Shown: positions 1 to 5,473 of the stretch, one piece after another
Position numbering within the stretch: the stretch's first letter is position 1
Layout: every line of letters starts with the position of its first letter
Assembly: GCA_017420455.1 (NCBI GenBank)
Contig: JAFOJB010000313.1
Coordinates: 1 to 6,477 of the forward strand
Source: Blautia sp.
GTDB taxonomy: Bacteria > Bacillota > Clostridia > Lachnospirales > Lachnospiraceae
Direction of reading: 5' to 3'
Length of the DNA: 6,477 nt
Made by a program: the position numbers and the translations under genes
Notes under the pieces: generated by a model
The model's database searches: none
What the model was told of the DNA's origin: nothing
The model's input: only the letters and a program-made list of their open reading frames with translations

Positions 1-1162
1 GTCCGACGTTGTTGACCTTTCCGCCCAGGGCGAAAACCTTGGTTCCCTTGGACTTTTCCGTTCCCACTGACGCGAATTTTGACGCGCCTTCCCGCAGGAT
101 GTAAGGTACGCAGGCCAGGGTCTCTACATTGTTGATGATGGTAGGCTTGCCCCAGAGTCCCTTTACAGCAGGGAACGGAGGCCTGGGTCTGGGCATGCCG
201 CGTTTCCCTTCAATGGAGTTCAGAAGCGCCGTCTCTTCACCGCAGACAAAGGCCCCGGCACCGAGACGCAGATGGCAGTCGAAGCTGAAATCCGTTCCCA
301 GAATATGTTCGCCGAGAAGCCCCAGCTCTCTTGCCTGGGCAATGGCAATGCGGAGACGTTTTACAGCGATAGGATATTCGGCACGGACATAAAAATACCC
401 GTTCTGCGCGCCGATGGCGTAGCCGGCGATCATCATTCCTTCGATCACGGCCAGAGGATTCCCTTCAAGGATACTGCGGTCCATGAAAGCGCCGGGATCT
501 CCTTCATCACCGTTGCAGACCACGTATTTTTCGTCTCCCTCTGAGTTGTAGGCAAACTGCCATTTACGGCCTGTGGGGAAGCCTGCGCCTCCTCTGCCGC
601 GAAGGCCGGAAGACAGAACCTCGTCGATGACGGCCTGCCTGTCCATGGAGAGGGCTCTTTTCAGGCCCTGGAAAGCACCCATGCCAAGGGCTTCGTCGAT
701 CTTTTCGGGGTTGATGACGCCGCAGGCGTACAGGGCGACTCTTCTCTGCTTCTTATAAAAATTGATATCATCCTGCCGGGCGACCTTCTGGCCTGTAGAG
801 GGTTCTTCATACAGAAGATGTTCTACTACTGTCCTGCCGATGATATCTGTCTCAATAATTTCTTCAACATCTTCAATTTTGACCATCCGGTACAGGGTAT
901 CTTCCGGATAGATTTTTACGAAGGGACCCTGGGAGCAGAAGCCGAAGCATCCGACCTGATTGACCGTAACCTTGTCGGAAAGCCCTTTCTCTTCCAGAAG
1001 CTTTTCAAATTTTTCGCGGATTTCCTGAGAATGGTTAGAGAGACAGCCGGTACCTCCGCAAAGGACGATGTGACGTTTCCCGTCGCTTCCGTTGATCTTT
1101 CCGGTTACATATTCTGTACAGGAAGCGATCCGTTCGTTCAGCTGATCCATTGTCTTTAACAT
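1..1162 (-). CDS. nuoF: NuoF-like NAD(P)H-binding flavoprotein subunit (HndC/HydB type), 3' end cut by the window edge
   Basis: The frame stays open from the ATG at 1162 to base 1: 387 residues seen, C-terminus missing. Visible in order: an N-terminal thioredoxin-like [2Fe-2S] domain with C35-x4-C40 and C72-x3-C76; then the NuoF core with the glycine-rich nucleotide/FMN motif GLRGRGGAGFPTGRKW (about 186-201), CNGDEGDPGAF (216-226) and GAGAFVCGEETALL (301-314). In the family, an SLBB domain, the N3 [4Fe-4S] cysteines and often ferredoxin-like clusters follow; these would lie beyond the edge. The role is to oxidise or reduce NAD(P)H on FMN and pass electrons to iron-sulfur partners. The fused N-terminal domain is typical of HndC/HydB in electron-bifurcating hydrogenases rather than respiratory complex I, but formate dehydrogenase or other NuoEF partners remain possible. 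The start at 1162 is preferred because AAAGGGGGG lies 8 nt upstream; an in-frame ATG at 1150 is the alternative. It overlaps nuoE by 7 nt. Confidence 0.93.
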   Translation of the reverse strand, partial: MLKTMDQLNERIASCTEYVTGKINGSDGKRHIVLCGGTGCLSNHSQEIREKFEKLLEEKGLSDKVTVNQVGCFGFCSQGPFVKIYPEDTLYRMVKIEDVEEIIETDIIGRTVVEHLLYEEPSTGQKVARQDDINFYKKQRRVALYACGVINPEKIDEALGMGAFQGLKRALSMDRQAVIDEVLSSGLRGRGGAGFPTGRKWQFAYNSEGDEKYVVCNGDEGDPGAFMDRSILEGNPLAVIEGMMIAGYAIGAQNGYFYVRAEYPIAVKRLRIAIAQARELGLLGEHILGTDFSFDCHLRLGAGAFVCGEETALLNSIEGKRGMPRPRPPFPAVKGLWGKPTIINNVETLACVPYILREGASKFASVGTEKSKGTKVFALGGKVNNVG

Positions 1163-1665
1163 GCTGCTGTCCCCCCTTTCTCTTTTTCTTCCATCAGCAG
1201 ATATCTGGCAATGACCTCCTGCACCTGAGATGCGGTCATTTTCGGATATACCGTCCCGTTGATGCTTACAGCAGGAGCGATGCCGCAGGCGCCGATACAC
1301 CGAAGGGCGTCCAGTGTGAAGAGACCGTCCTCTGTCGTCTCGCCCGGCGCAATATTCAGAAGTTCAGAGAATTTGTCGATAACCTGCTGTCCGCCTTTGA
1401 CATAGCAGGCAGTTCCAAGGCAGCAGCCAATGACGTATTTTCCCTTCGGCGTCAGGGAGAAGAAAGAATAGAAAGTGACGACACCGTAGATTTCCGCCAC
1501 GGAGATACCGGTTTCCTGGGAAACCACTTCCTGTACCTCCAGAGGGATGTAGCCATATTCATTCTGAATATCGCTGAGAATGATCATTAAGGGCGTTTTT
1601 TCGTTCTTGTACCGTCCGCAGATCTCCCGGATCTTGCGCTCGGCCGTTTCATTCAGTTTTCCCAT
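1156..1665 (-). CDS. nuoE: NuoE-like [2Fe-2S] thioredoxin-fold subunit (HndA/HydC type)
   Basis: 169 residues, the usual length for NuoE/HndA proteins (about 160-170). An N-terminal helical region includes the family signature near residues 30-70 (LSDIQNEYGYIP, then EIYGVVTFYSFF). The thioredoxin-like domain follows, with the [2Fe-2S] ligands C82-x4-C87 (CLGTACYVKGG) and C123-x3-C127 (RCIGACGIAP). The protein is soluble and cytoplasmic; it carries a one-electron cluster next to the flavin subunit encoded directly downstream. A longer in-frame ATG exists at 1701, but it falls at the predicted transcription start, whereas the ATG at 1665 has AAGGAGGTG (1683-1675) at good distance. The last codons contain the G6 tract that serves as the Shine-Dalgarno of nuoF, so translation of the two is probably coupled. 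No separate HndB-like gene lies between them. The family call is firm; hydrogenase membership is inferred. Confidence 0.93.
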   Translation of the reverse strand: MGKLNETAERKIREICGRYKNEKTPLMIILSDIQNEYGYIPLEVQEVVSQETGISVAEIYGVVTFYSFFSLTPKGKYVIGCCLGTACYVKGGQQVIDKFSELLNIAPGETTEDGLFTLDALRCIGACGIAPAVSINGTVYPKMTASQVQEVIARYLLMEEKEKGGTAAC

Positions 1666-1674
1666 GGGGAAAGA

Positions 1675-1683
1675 CACCTCCTT
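1675..1683 (-). promoter_or_regulatory. Shine-Dalgarno of nuoE that decides its start
   Basis: Minus-strand AAGGAGGTG sits 9 nt before the ATG at 1665. It lies inside the reading frame of the longer ATG at 1701, and the promoter just upstream leaves no leader for that longer start. Together these favour 1665. Confidence 0.8.
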
Positions 1684-1706
1684 AAAGGAATTCATATGCA
1701 ACGTAT

Positions 1707-1734
1707 ATTATAACAAAATTCCCCATCGAATCAA
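1707..1734 (-). promoter_or_regulatory. Sigma-A promoter with extended -10 for the nuoE-nuoF operon
   Basis: On the minus strand TTGATT (1734-1729, 4 of 6 to TTGACA) is followed after 16 nt by TATAAT (1712-1707), a perfect -10 with the TGn extension (TG at 1715-1714). Transcription would start near 1700, giving a leader of about 35 nt before the ATG at 1665. The promoter lies in the short gap after the hydrolase stop codon (1755-1753). No convincing hairpin plus T-run separates the two genes, so read-through from the hydrolase is also possible. Confidence 0.75.
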
Positions 1735-1752
1735 GTTAAAAAAGTGTCAATA

Positions 1753-2712
1753 TCAAAAAAGCTCTGCGGGCGGCACCCATTCCGGGCACTTATCCGGAAG
1801 CTCCAGAGGGAAGTGCTTCTGCAGCCAGGTCTGGGCGAGGCCGATCCACAGAGAGACATCGGGCATGATCTGCTCTTTGGCGCTGGCGGTTGCCTGCGTT
1901 GCCAGGGAAAGCCCGTGCCTTCCGTTTTCAAAAATATGGGTCTCGCAGGGAACGCCTGCCTCCTCCAGCGCCAGGGCCATGACCAGGGTCTGGGTCATGG
2001 GAACCACATCGTCCTCCCGGGTCGTCCAGAGGAACATGGGCGGGGTATCCTTCGTAACGTGAAACACGGGACTTGCCTCCTCCAGCATCTTTTCATCCGG
2101 TTCAGCGCATCCGAAGGCGGCGTAGCAGAAGCCTTTGTGCTGCTCTATTCTTCCCCGGTCTCCCAACTTTTCCAGGGTCTTCTGCATCCGGTAACAGTCA
2201 TAGACGCCGTAACCGAGAACAGCTCCGGCAGGACGCAGATCCTCCGGCTTCGCGTTCAGGTACTCATAGATAAAGGGCTTGTTCCAGGAAACCGCATAGA
2301 CCGCGCAGTTATTGGCGCCTGCGGAGCCGCCGTTCAGGATGATCCTGTCCGGGTCTACGTGCCATTCCTTTGCGTGCTCCCGGATCTTCAGCATTGCCAT
2401 GCCGATCTCCCGCATGGGGCCCGGGAATACTCCCTTTTCATATACCGGTGTTTTTCCGGGGAAGGGGAAGGGGGCAGGTCCGTTGGAGTAGACGGAATAG
2501 CGGAGCACAAAAGCATGATACCCCATAGAAGCAAAGCAAAGCGCCACCGGCTCGGCTTCCCTGTCGGAGCAGAACATGTAAGCGCCTCCCGGGCAGACCA
2601 GGACAGCCGGACGGGTTTTCCCGTTCAGCATTTCCGGGGAATCGTCAAGAATATAGGCTGTCAGTGTCACAGATGGGTCATTTTCATAAAGCTGGATCGT
2701 TTTCAGAATCAT
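1753..2712 (-). CDS. Alpha/beta hydrolase, carbohydrate (acetylxylan) esterase-like, cytoplasmic
   Basis: 319 residues, the usual size for the small-esterase branch of the alpha/beta hydrolases (BD-FAE / acetyl esterase group). Visible: a strand plus oxyanion-hole turn VLVCPGGAYMF (37-47), where PGGAY stands in place of the classic HGGG; the nucleophile elbow N-G-G-S-A-G with Ser130; an acidic loop TREDDVVP with Asp234 (or 235); and the catalytic His266 in ENGRHGLSL. The triad order and spacing are complete, so the enzyme looks active. There is no signal peptide, so it acts in the cytoplasm, plausibly removing acetyl or other acyl groups from imported oligosaccharides; the substrate is inferred from the importer next door. 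The start is supported by AAAGGAGA 8 nt upstream. It has its own promoter and a repeat-rich leader, separated from the importer by a terminator. A peptidase or lipase role cannot be excluded from sequence alone. Confidence 0.9.
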   Translation of the reverse strand: MILKTIQLYENDPSVTLTAYILDDSPEMLNGKTRPAVLVCPGGAYMFCSDREAEPVALCFASMGYHAFVLRYSVYSNGPAPFPFPGKTPVYEKGVFPGPMREIGMAMLKIREHAKEWHVDPDRIILNGGSAGANNCAVYAVSWNKPFIYEYLNAKPEDLRPAGAVLGYGVYDCYRMQKTLEKLGDRGRIEQHKGFCYAAFGCAEPDEKMLEEASPVFHVTKDTPPMFLWTTREDDVVPMTQTLVMALALEEAGVPCETHIFENGRHGLSLATQATASAKEQIMPDVSLWIGLAQTWLQKHFPLELPDKCPEWVPPAELF

Positions 2713-2726
2713 AGATCAGATCTCCT

Positions 2727-2852
2727 TTCAAATAATACTCATTTCAGAGGATACTCATTTCAGAGGACACTCAATTCAGAGGACACTCAATTCAGATGGT
2801 ACTCCATTTAAATGGTACTCCATTTCATGATACTCAATTATATCATACTCCG
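2727..2852 (-). repeat. Degenerate tandem repeat, eight 15-16-bp units, in the hydrolase promoter/leader
   Basis: Eight head-to-tail units run from just before the hydrolase Shine-Dalgarno (its last bases overlap) up past the -10 box. Plus-strand unit starts are 2727, 2743, 2759, 2775, 2791, 2807 (16 bp each), 2823 and 2838 (15 bp each). On the minus strand the best-conserved form is TTGAGTGTCCTCTGAA; the units at 2759 and 2775 are identical, and the unit at 2743 (ATGAGTATCCTCTGAA) differs from them at two positions. Conservation is highest in the middle units and decays towards both ends; GAGT is kept in every unit. The unit length is not a multiple of three and the array is not part of a gene. 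Most of it would be transcribed as the 5' leader of the hydrolase mRNA. No function is recognised; operator array, RNA element and plain slippage product are all open. Confidence 0.9.
2804..2815. repeat. 12-bp perfect palindrome CCATTTAAATGG inside the repeat array
   Basis: CCATTTAAATGG reads the same on both strands and spans the junction between the units starting at 2791 and 2807. An overlapping hairpin is also possible in the RNA: AAATGG, loop AGTA, CCATTT (2825-2810). It may be an operator half-site pair or a by-product of unit divergence; no known regulator site is recognised. Confidence 0.6.
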
Positions 2853-2864
2853 GCGGCATAGCAA
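2837..2864 (-). promoter_or_regulatory. Sigma-A promoter with extended -10 for the hydrolase gene
   Basis: Minus-strand TTGCTA (2864-2859, 4 of 6 to TTGACA), a 16-nt spacer, then TATAAT (2842-2837) with TG at 2845-2844, giving a perfect extended -10. Expected transcription start is near 2830, so the leader is about 118 nt and carries the six inner repeat units. The -35 shares bases 2864-2863 with the T-run of the upstream terminator, a very compact junction. Confidence 0.72.
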
Positions 2865-2889
2865 AAGGGGGACGTGCAATACGTCCCCC
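2863..2889 (-). terminator. Intrinsic terminator of the ABC importer unit
   Basis: On the minus strand GGGGGACGT, loop ATTGC, ACGTCCCCC form a perfect 9-bp stem with a 5-nt loop (2889-2867), followed by TTTT (2866-2863). It begins 33 nt after the stop codon of the binding-protein gene. The T-run is short, so some read-through into the hydrolase is possible. There is no T-run on the plus strand, so it works in one direction only. Confidence 0.85.
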
Positions 2890-2922
2890 GGCGCGTCTCC
2901 CCCGAGAGGGAAAACGTATCAG

Positions 2923-4413
2923 TTATTTCTGAGCTGCCATCCATGCATCCAGCTGTTTCTGGTTTTCTTCGATGATCTTGCTCATTCCGGCTGCTTCCAG
3001 GGCATCGAGGAAGGTCGGAAGTATGTCTTCCGGATCTACAACCCCACAGTTGAGGGAGGGGCCGTATTTTCCGATTTCAGCGATGACAGCTGTGATTTCG
3101 GATGCTACATTGGTGGTGTCAAAGGTGTATCCCATGAAGCTGGAGATCACGGTATTTTCATTGTGTTCGCCCCATACTTCAATATTGTCTACAAATTCAT
3201 CGGTAATAGGAGTACGGAAATAAGCATCTTTCTGATCCCCATAGGTTCCGATGGTATGTCCGTATCCTACAGATCCTGCGTCAACGCCTTCCGGATAATC
3301 CACAATGTGGCTGCCTTCTCTGGTTACGTAGTGCTGGCCTTCGATCCCAAGGTCAAGGAGATTGGTGATCTCGAGGTTGTTGTACATGAGTTCCAGGAAA
3401 TCTGCGGTCTTCTGCGGATTCTCGCTGGAGGTGGAGATGCTCCATGCGGTATTCATCGTACCGGCTGTATCCATGAAGTAACAGCCTTCATTAAGCGGAA
3501 TGGCGCCAAGTTCTTTGCCGCACTGCGCTGACCAGTATGCCAGGTTGCTTCCGGAAGAAAGCCTTGAGAAGAACCCAAATACCTGTCCCTGAGTCATGGA
3601 GTCAAATACAGTGTAGCCATTGCTGATGGAGTCCGGAAGAGCATAGCCCTTTTCAAACCAGTCACGGTGCATATCGCAGGTTTCTTTGTATTTATCCGTT
3701 GCATACCAGTTTTCAACTGTTGTGCCGTTTACCGGATCCATGATACAGCCGTTGGCGATGTAAGTGGCATCTCCAAGGGCGTCGAAGTTATGTCCGTAGG
3801 AAAGCTCTGCAGCAACACCATCGCCCATGGAGACTGCATACTGGGGCATTCCGCTTTCCACGATCTGGCTGAAGAAGTTGTCATAATCCTCGGCTGTTGT
3901 CAGGATCTCCGGGATCTCAATATGGTACTCCTCTGCCAGAGCAGTATCATAAAGGAAACACGAAAGGACTGAGGAATACAATGTTCCGGGATATGCATAG
4001 ATTTCATCGCCGATCATACCCGCATGGATCAGTCTGCCTGCCTTCTCGACCATGGCATCGGACAGATACCCGTTCATGGACTGGATCAGTCCCTGGCTGG
4101 CCAGGACACTGGGAGTGGAAAGAAGGCCGGACTGGACCAGGTCCATCTTTTCATTGGATGCTGCCAGCAGAGGGAGCTTTGTCATCATTTCACTGATCGG
4201 GACTGTCACAAAATGTACCCTTACGCCTATCTCCGGTACACTGATCTCATTCACCGCGTCTTCGACTACCTGAAGATCCACATCATCAAATCCATAGGTG
4301 ATGATCTCCATGTTCATGTCGTAGACATCCTCTGCAGCAGCGCTTCCGGCCCCCGCCAGAAGGCTGATGCCCATCGCGCATGTCAGCAGGCCTGCCAGTA
4401 CTCGTCTTTTCAT
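2923..4413 (-). CDS. Extracellular solute-binding protein of a carbohydrate ABC importer (LplA/YtcQ-like), without lipobox
   Basis: 496 residues, matching the large (about 500 residues) binding proteins that partner LplB/YtcP permeases. Residues 1-27 form a signal peptide: MKRR, a hydrophobic core, then AGAGSAAAED with a likely signal peptidase I cut near residue 27. The mature domain shows family features: an early strand NMEIITYG, a hinge-region stretch AWSISTSSENPQKTADFLELMY (about 323-344), and LLDLGIEGQHYV (352-363). It captures a sugar or oligosaccharide outside the membrane and delivers it to the two permeases encoded upstream. The ATG at 4413 is chosen because AGAGAGGT lies 7 nt upstream and the signal peptide begins there; a longer frame starts only with TTG. 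Oddity: Gram-positive binding proteins are normally lipid-anchored, but no cysteine sits at the end of this hydrophobic core. The substrate is not readable from sequence. Confidence 0.93.
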   Translation of the reverse strand: MKRRVLAGLLTCAMGISLLAGAGSAAAEDVYDMNMEIITYGFDDVDLQVVEDAVNEISVPEIGVRVHFVTVPISEMMTKLPLLAASNEKMDLVQSGLLSTPSVLASQGLIQSMNGYLSDAMVEKAGRLIHAGMIGDEIYAYPGTLYSSVLSCFLYDTALAEEYHIEIPEILTTAEDYDNFFSQIVESGMPQYAVSMGDGVAAELSYGHNFDALGDATYIANGCIMDPVNGTTVENWYATDKYKETCDMHRDWFEKGYALPDSISNGYTVFDSMTQGQVFGFFSRLSSGSNLAYWSAQCGKELGAIPLNEGCYFMDTAGTMNTAWSISTSSENPQKTADFLELMYNNLEITNLLDLGIEGQHYVTREGSHIVDYPEGVDAGSVGYGHTIGTYGDQKDAYFRTPITDEFVDNIEVWGEHNENTVISSFMGYTFDTTNVASEITAVIAEIGKYGPSLNCGVVDPEDILPTFLDALEAAGMSKIIEENQKQLDAWMAAQK

Positions 4414-4588
4414 TCGTTTTACCTCTCTTTCACAGCGGCTCTTTTCTAGCCTTTTGGATGATAAATGCTTTGTCAACGGGTTTCTTTTATGCTGTTGTCG
4501 CTTTCGCTTATAAAGCCCTTTTGGTTATTCTGTCCGCATCTGCCTTTTTACATTCCCCATGCGTCTGCTTTTCAAAACTGTCCGGATC
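4414..4588 (-). other. 175-nt intra-operon spacer between permease and binding-protein genes
   Basis: No gene and no terminator-like hairpin with a T-run is visible, so the binding protein is probably co-transcribed with the permeases. Minus-strand TTGACA (4476-4471) has no acceptable -10 at 15-19 nt. Short repeats are present: CCAAAAGG(G)C at 4524-4515 and 4457-4449, and a 13-bp direct repeat with two mismatches (plus strand ctgtccgcatctg at 4530 and ctgtccggatctc at 4579). A small hairpin GGCT/AGCC (4451-4437) lies just before the Shine-Dalgarno of the binding protein and might mark an mRNA processing or stabilising site; this is speculative. Confidence 0.5.
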
Positions 4589-5461
4589 TCAGCCCTTCAC
4601 GGCTCCCATGGTAATACCTTTTACAAAGTAGTCCTGGAAGAAGGGATATACGATCAGGATGGGAATGATGCCGATGACGGCTGCCGCCATCCTGGAGGTA
4701 TTGGCCGGCATCTGCATGGCTGCGCTGCCGCCGCCGGTCATCAGATATTTCGCGTTTTCGTTGATGGCATTCAGGATATTCTGAATTCCATACAGCTTCT
4801 GGTTGTCAATATAGTAGAGACCATTCTGCCAGTCATTCCAGTAGGCAACGCCTACCATCAGGCCTACCGTGGCGATGATGGGCTTGGACAGCGGGAACGC
4901 GATCTTCGTAAAGATTCCCACTTCGGAGCAGCCGTCGATCCGGGCTGCTTCCAGAAGCTCCTCCGGAATATTGGAGGTGAAATAGTTCCGCACCATGATG
5001 ATATAGAAGGCGTTCGTCAGCAGATTCGGAAGGATCAGCGCGAAGAGCGTATTCTTCACATGGAAGGTCTGTGTGTACATAATATATGTGGAAACCAGAC
5101 CACCGTTGAACAGCATGGTAAACACGACATAAAAATTAAAGAATCTTTTGAACGGAAGGCCCGGTCTGGAGAGCATATAGCTGAAGGCCATGGTGATGAT
5201 GATGCAGACCAGTGTTCCGCATAATGTTACGATAAATGTGATCAGATACCCTCTTCCGAAGAGAGCTGCCTTGGTCAGAAGATACTTGTAGGCATCTGTG
5301 CTGAGGTGGCTGGGAATCAGAGAATAGCCGTTCTTTACCGCAAAGGATTCTTCCGTGAAGGAAGCGACCACCAGGAGATAGAAGGGCAGGATGCTCAGGA
5401 CCGTAACAATGATCAGTACCACATGGGATAATGCCAGGAATTTCTTATGTCCTCGATTCAT
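4589..5461 (-). CDS. Carbohydrate ABC importer permease (YtcP/LplC-like)
   Basis: 290 residues, typical of this MalG-like permease branch. About six membrane segments can be drawn (near residues 12-34, 73-97, 107-128, 138-158, 194-212 and 257-276). The cytoplasmic EAA loop that docks on the ATPase is clear: EELLEAARIDGCSE, ending IAFP (168-190). The C-terminus PFFQDYFVKGITMGAVKG is characteristic of YtcP-type permeases. It forms the membrane channel as a heterodimer with the permease encoded upstream. The ATG at 5461 has TAAGGAGGT (5476-5468) 6 nt upstream; the TAA in this site is the stop codon of the preceding gene, so translation is coupled. Sugar specificity is not evident; related systems import oligosaccharides such as pectin fragments, which is family knowledge and not shown here. 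Confidence 0.94.
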   Translation of the reverse strand: MNRGHKKFLALSHVVLIIVTVLSILPFYLLVVASFTEESFAVKNGYSLIPSHLSTDAYKYLLTKAALFGRGYLITFIVTLCGTLVCIIITMAFSYMLSRPGLPFKRFFNFYVVFTMLFNGGLVSTYIMYTQTFHVKNTLFALILPNLLTNAFYIIMVRNYFTSNIPEELLEAARIDGCSEVGIFTKIAFPLSKPIIATVGLMVGVAYWNDWQNGLYYIDNQKLYGIQNILNAINENAKYLMTGGGSAAMQMPANTSRMAAAVIGIIPILIVYPFFQDYFVKGITMGAVKG

Positions 5462-5473
5462 CTTCCTACCTCC

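Noticed and set aside
1745..1750. Perfect TTGACA just after the hydrolase stop as the -35 of the nuoE promoter
   Set aside because: It is 32 nt from the TATAAT at 1712-1707, and nothing fits at normal spacing. TTGATT at 1734-1729 is placed correctly.
1702..1770. Terminator after the hydrolase gene
   Set aside because: T-runs are present, but no stable stem sits directly before them; the GGG/CCC pairing upstream is only 3 bp and is separated from the T-run.
1744..2811. Long plus-strand open frame of 355 codons opposite the hydrolase
   Set aside because: It is antisense to a gene with a full catalytic triad, has no recognisable domain or Shine-Dalgarno, and its C-terminal part translates the tandem repeat. 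It is a shadow frame.
2727..2852. CRISPR array
   Set aside because: The units are contiguous 15-16-bp repeats without spacers, there are no cas genes, and the repeats are far shorter than CRISPR repeats.
4471..4476. Perfect TTGACA before the binding-protein gene as an internal promoter
   Set aside because: No hexamer resembling TATAAT lies 15-19 nt downstream; the best candidates match only about 2 of 6.
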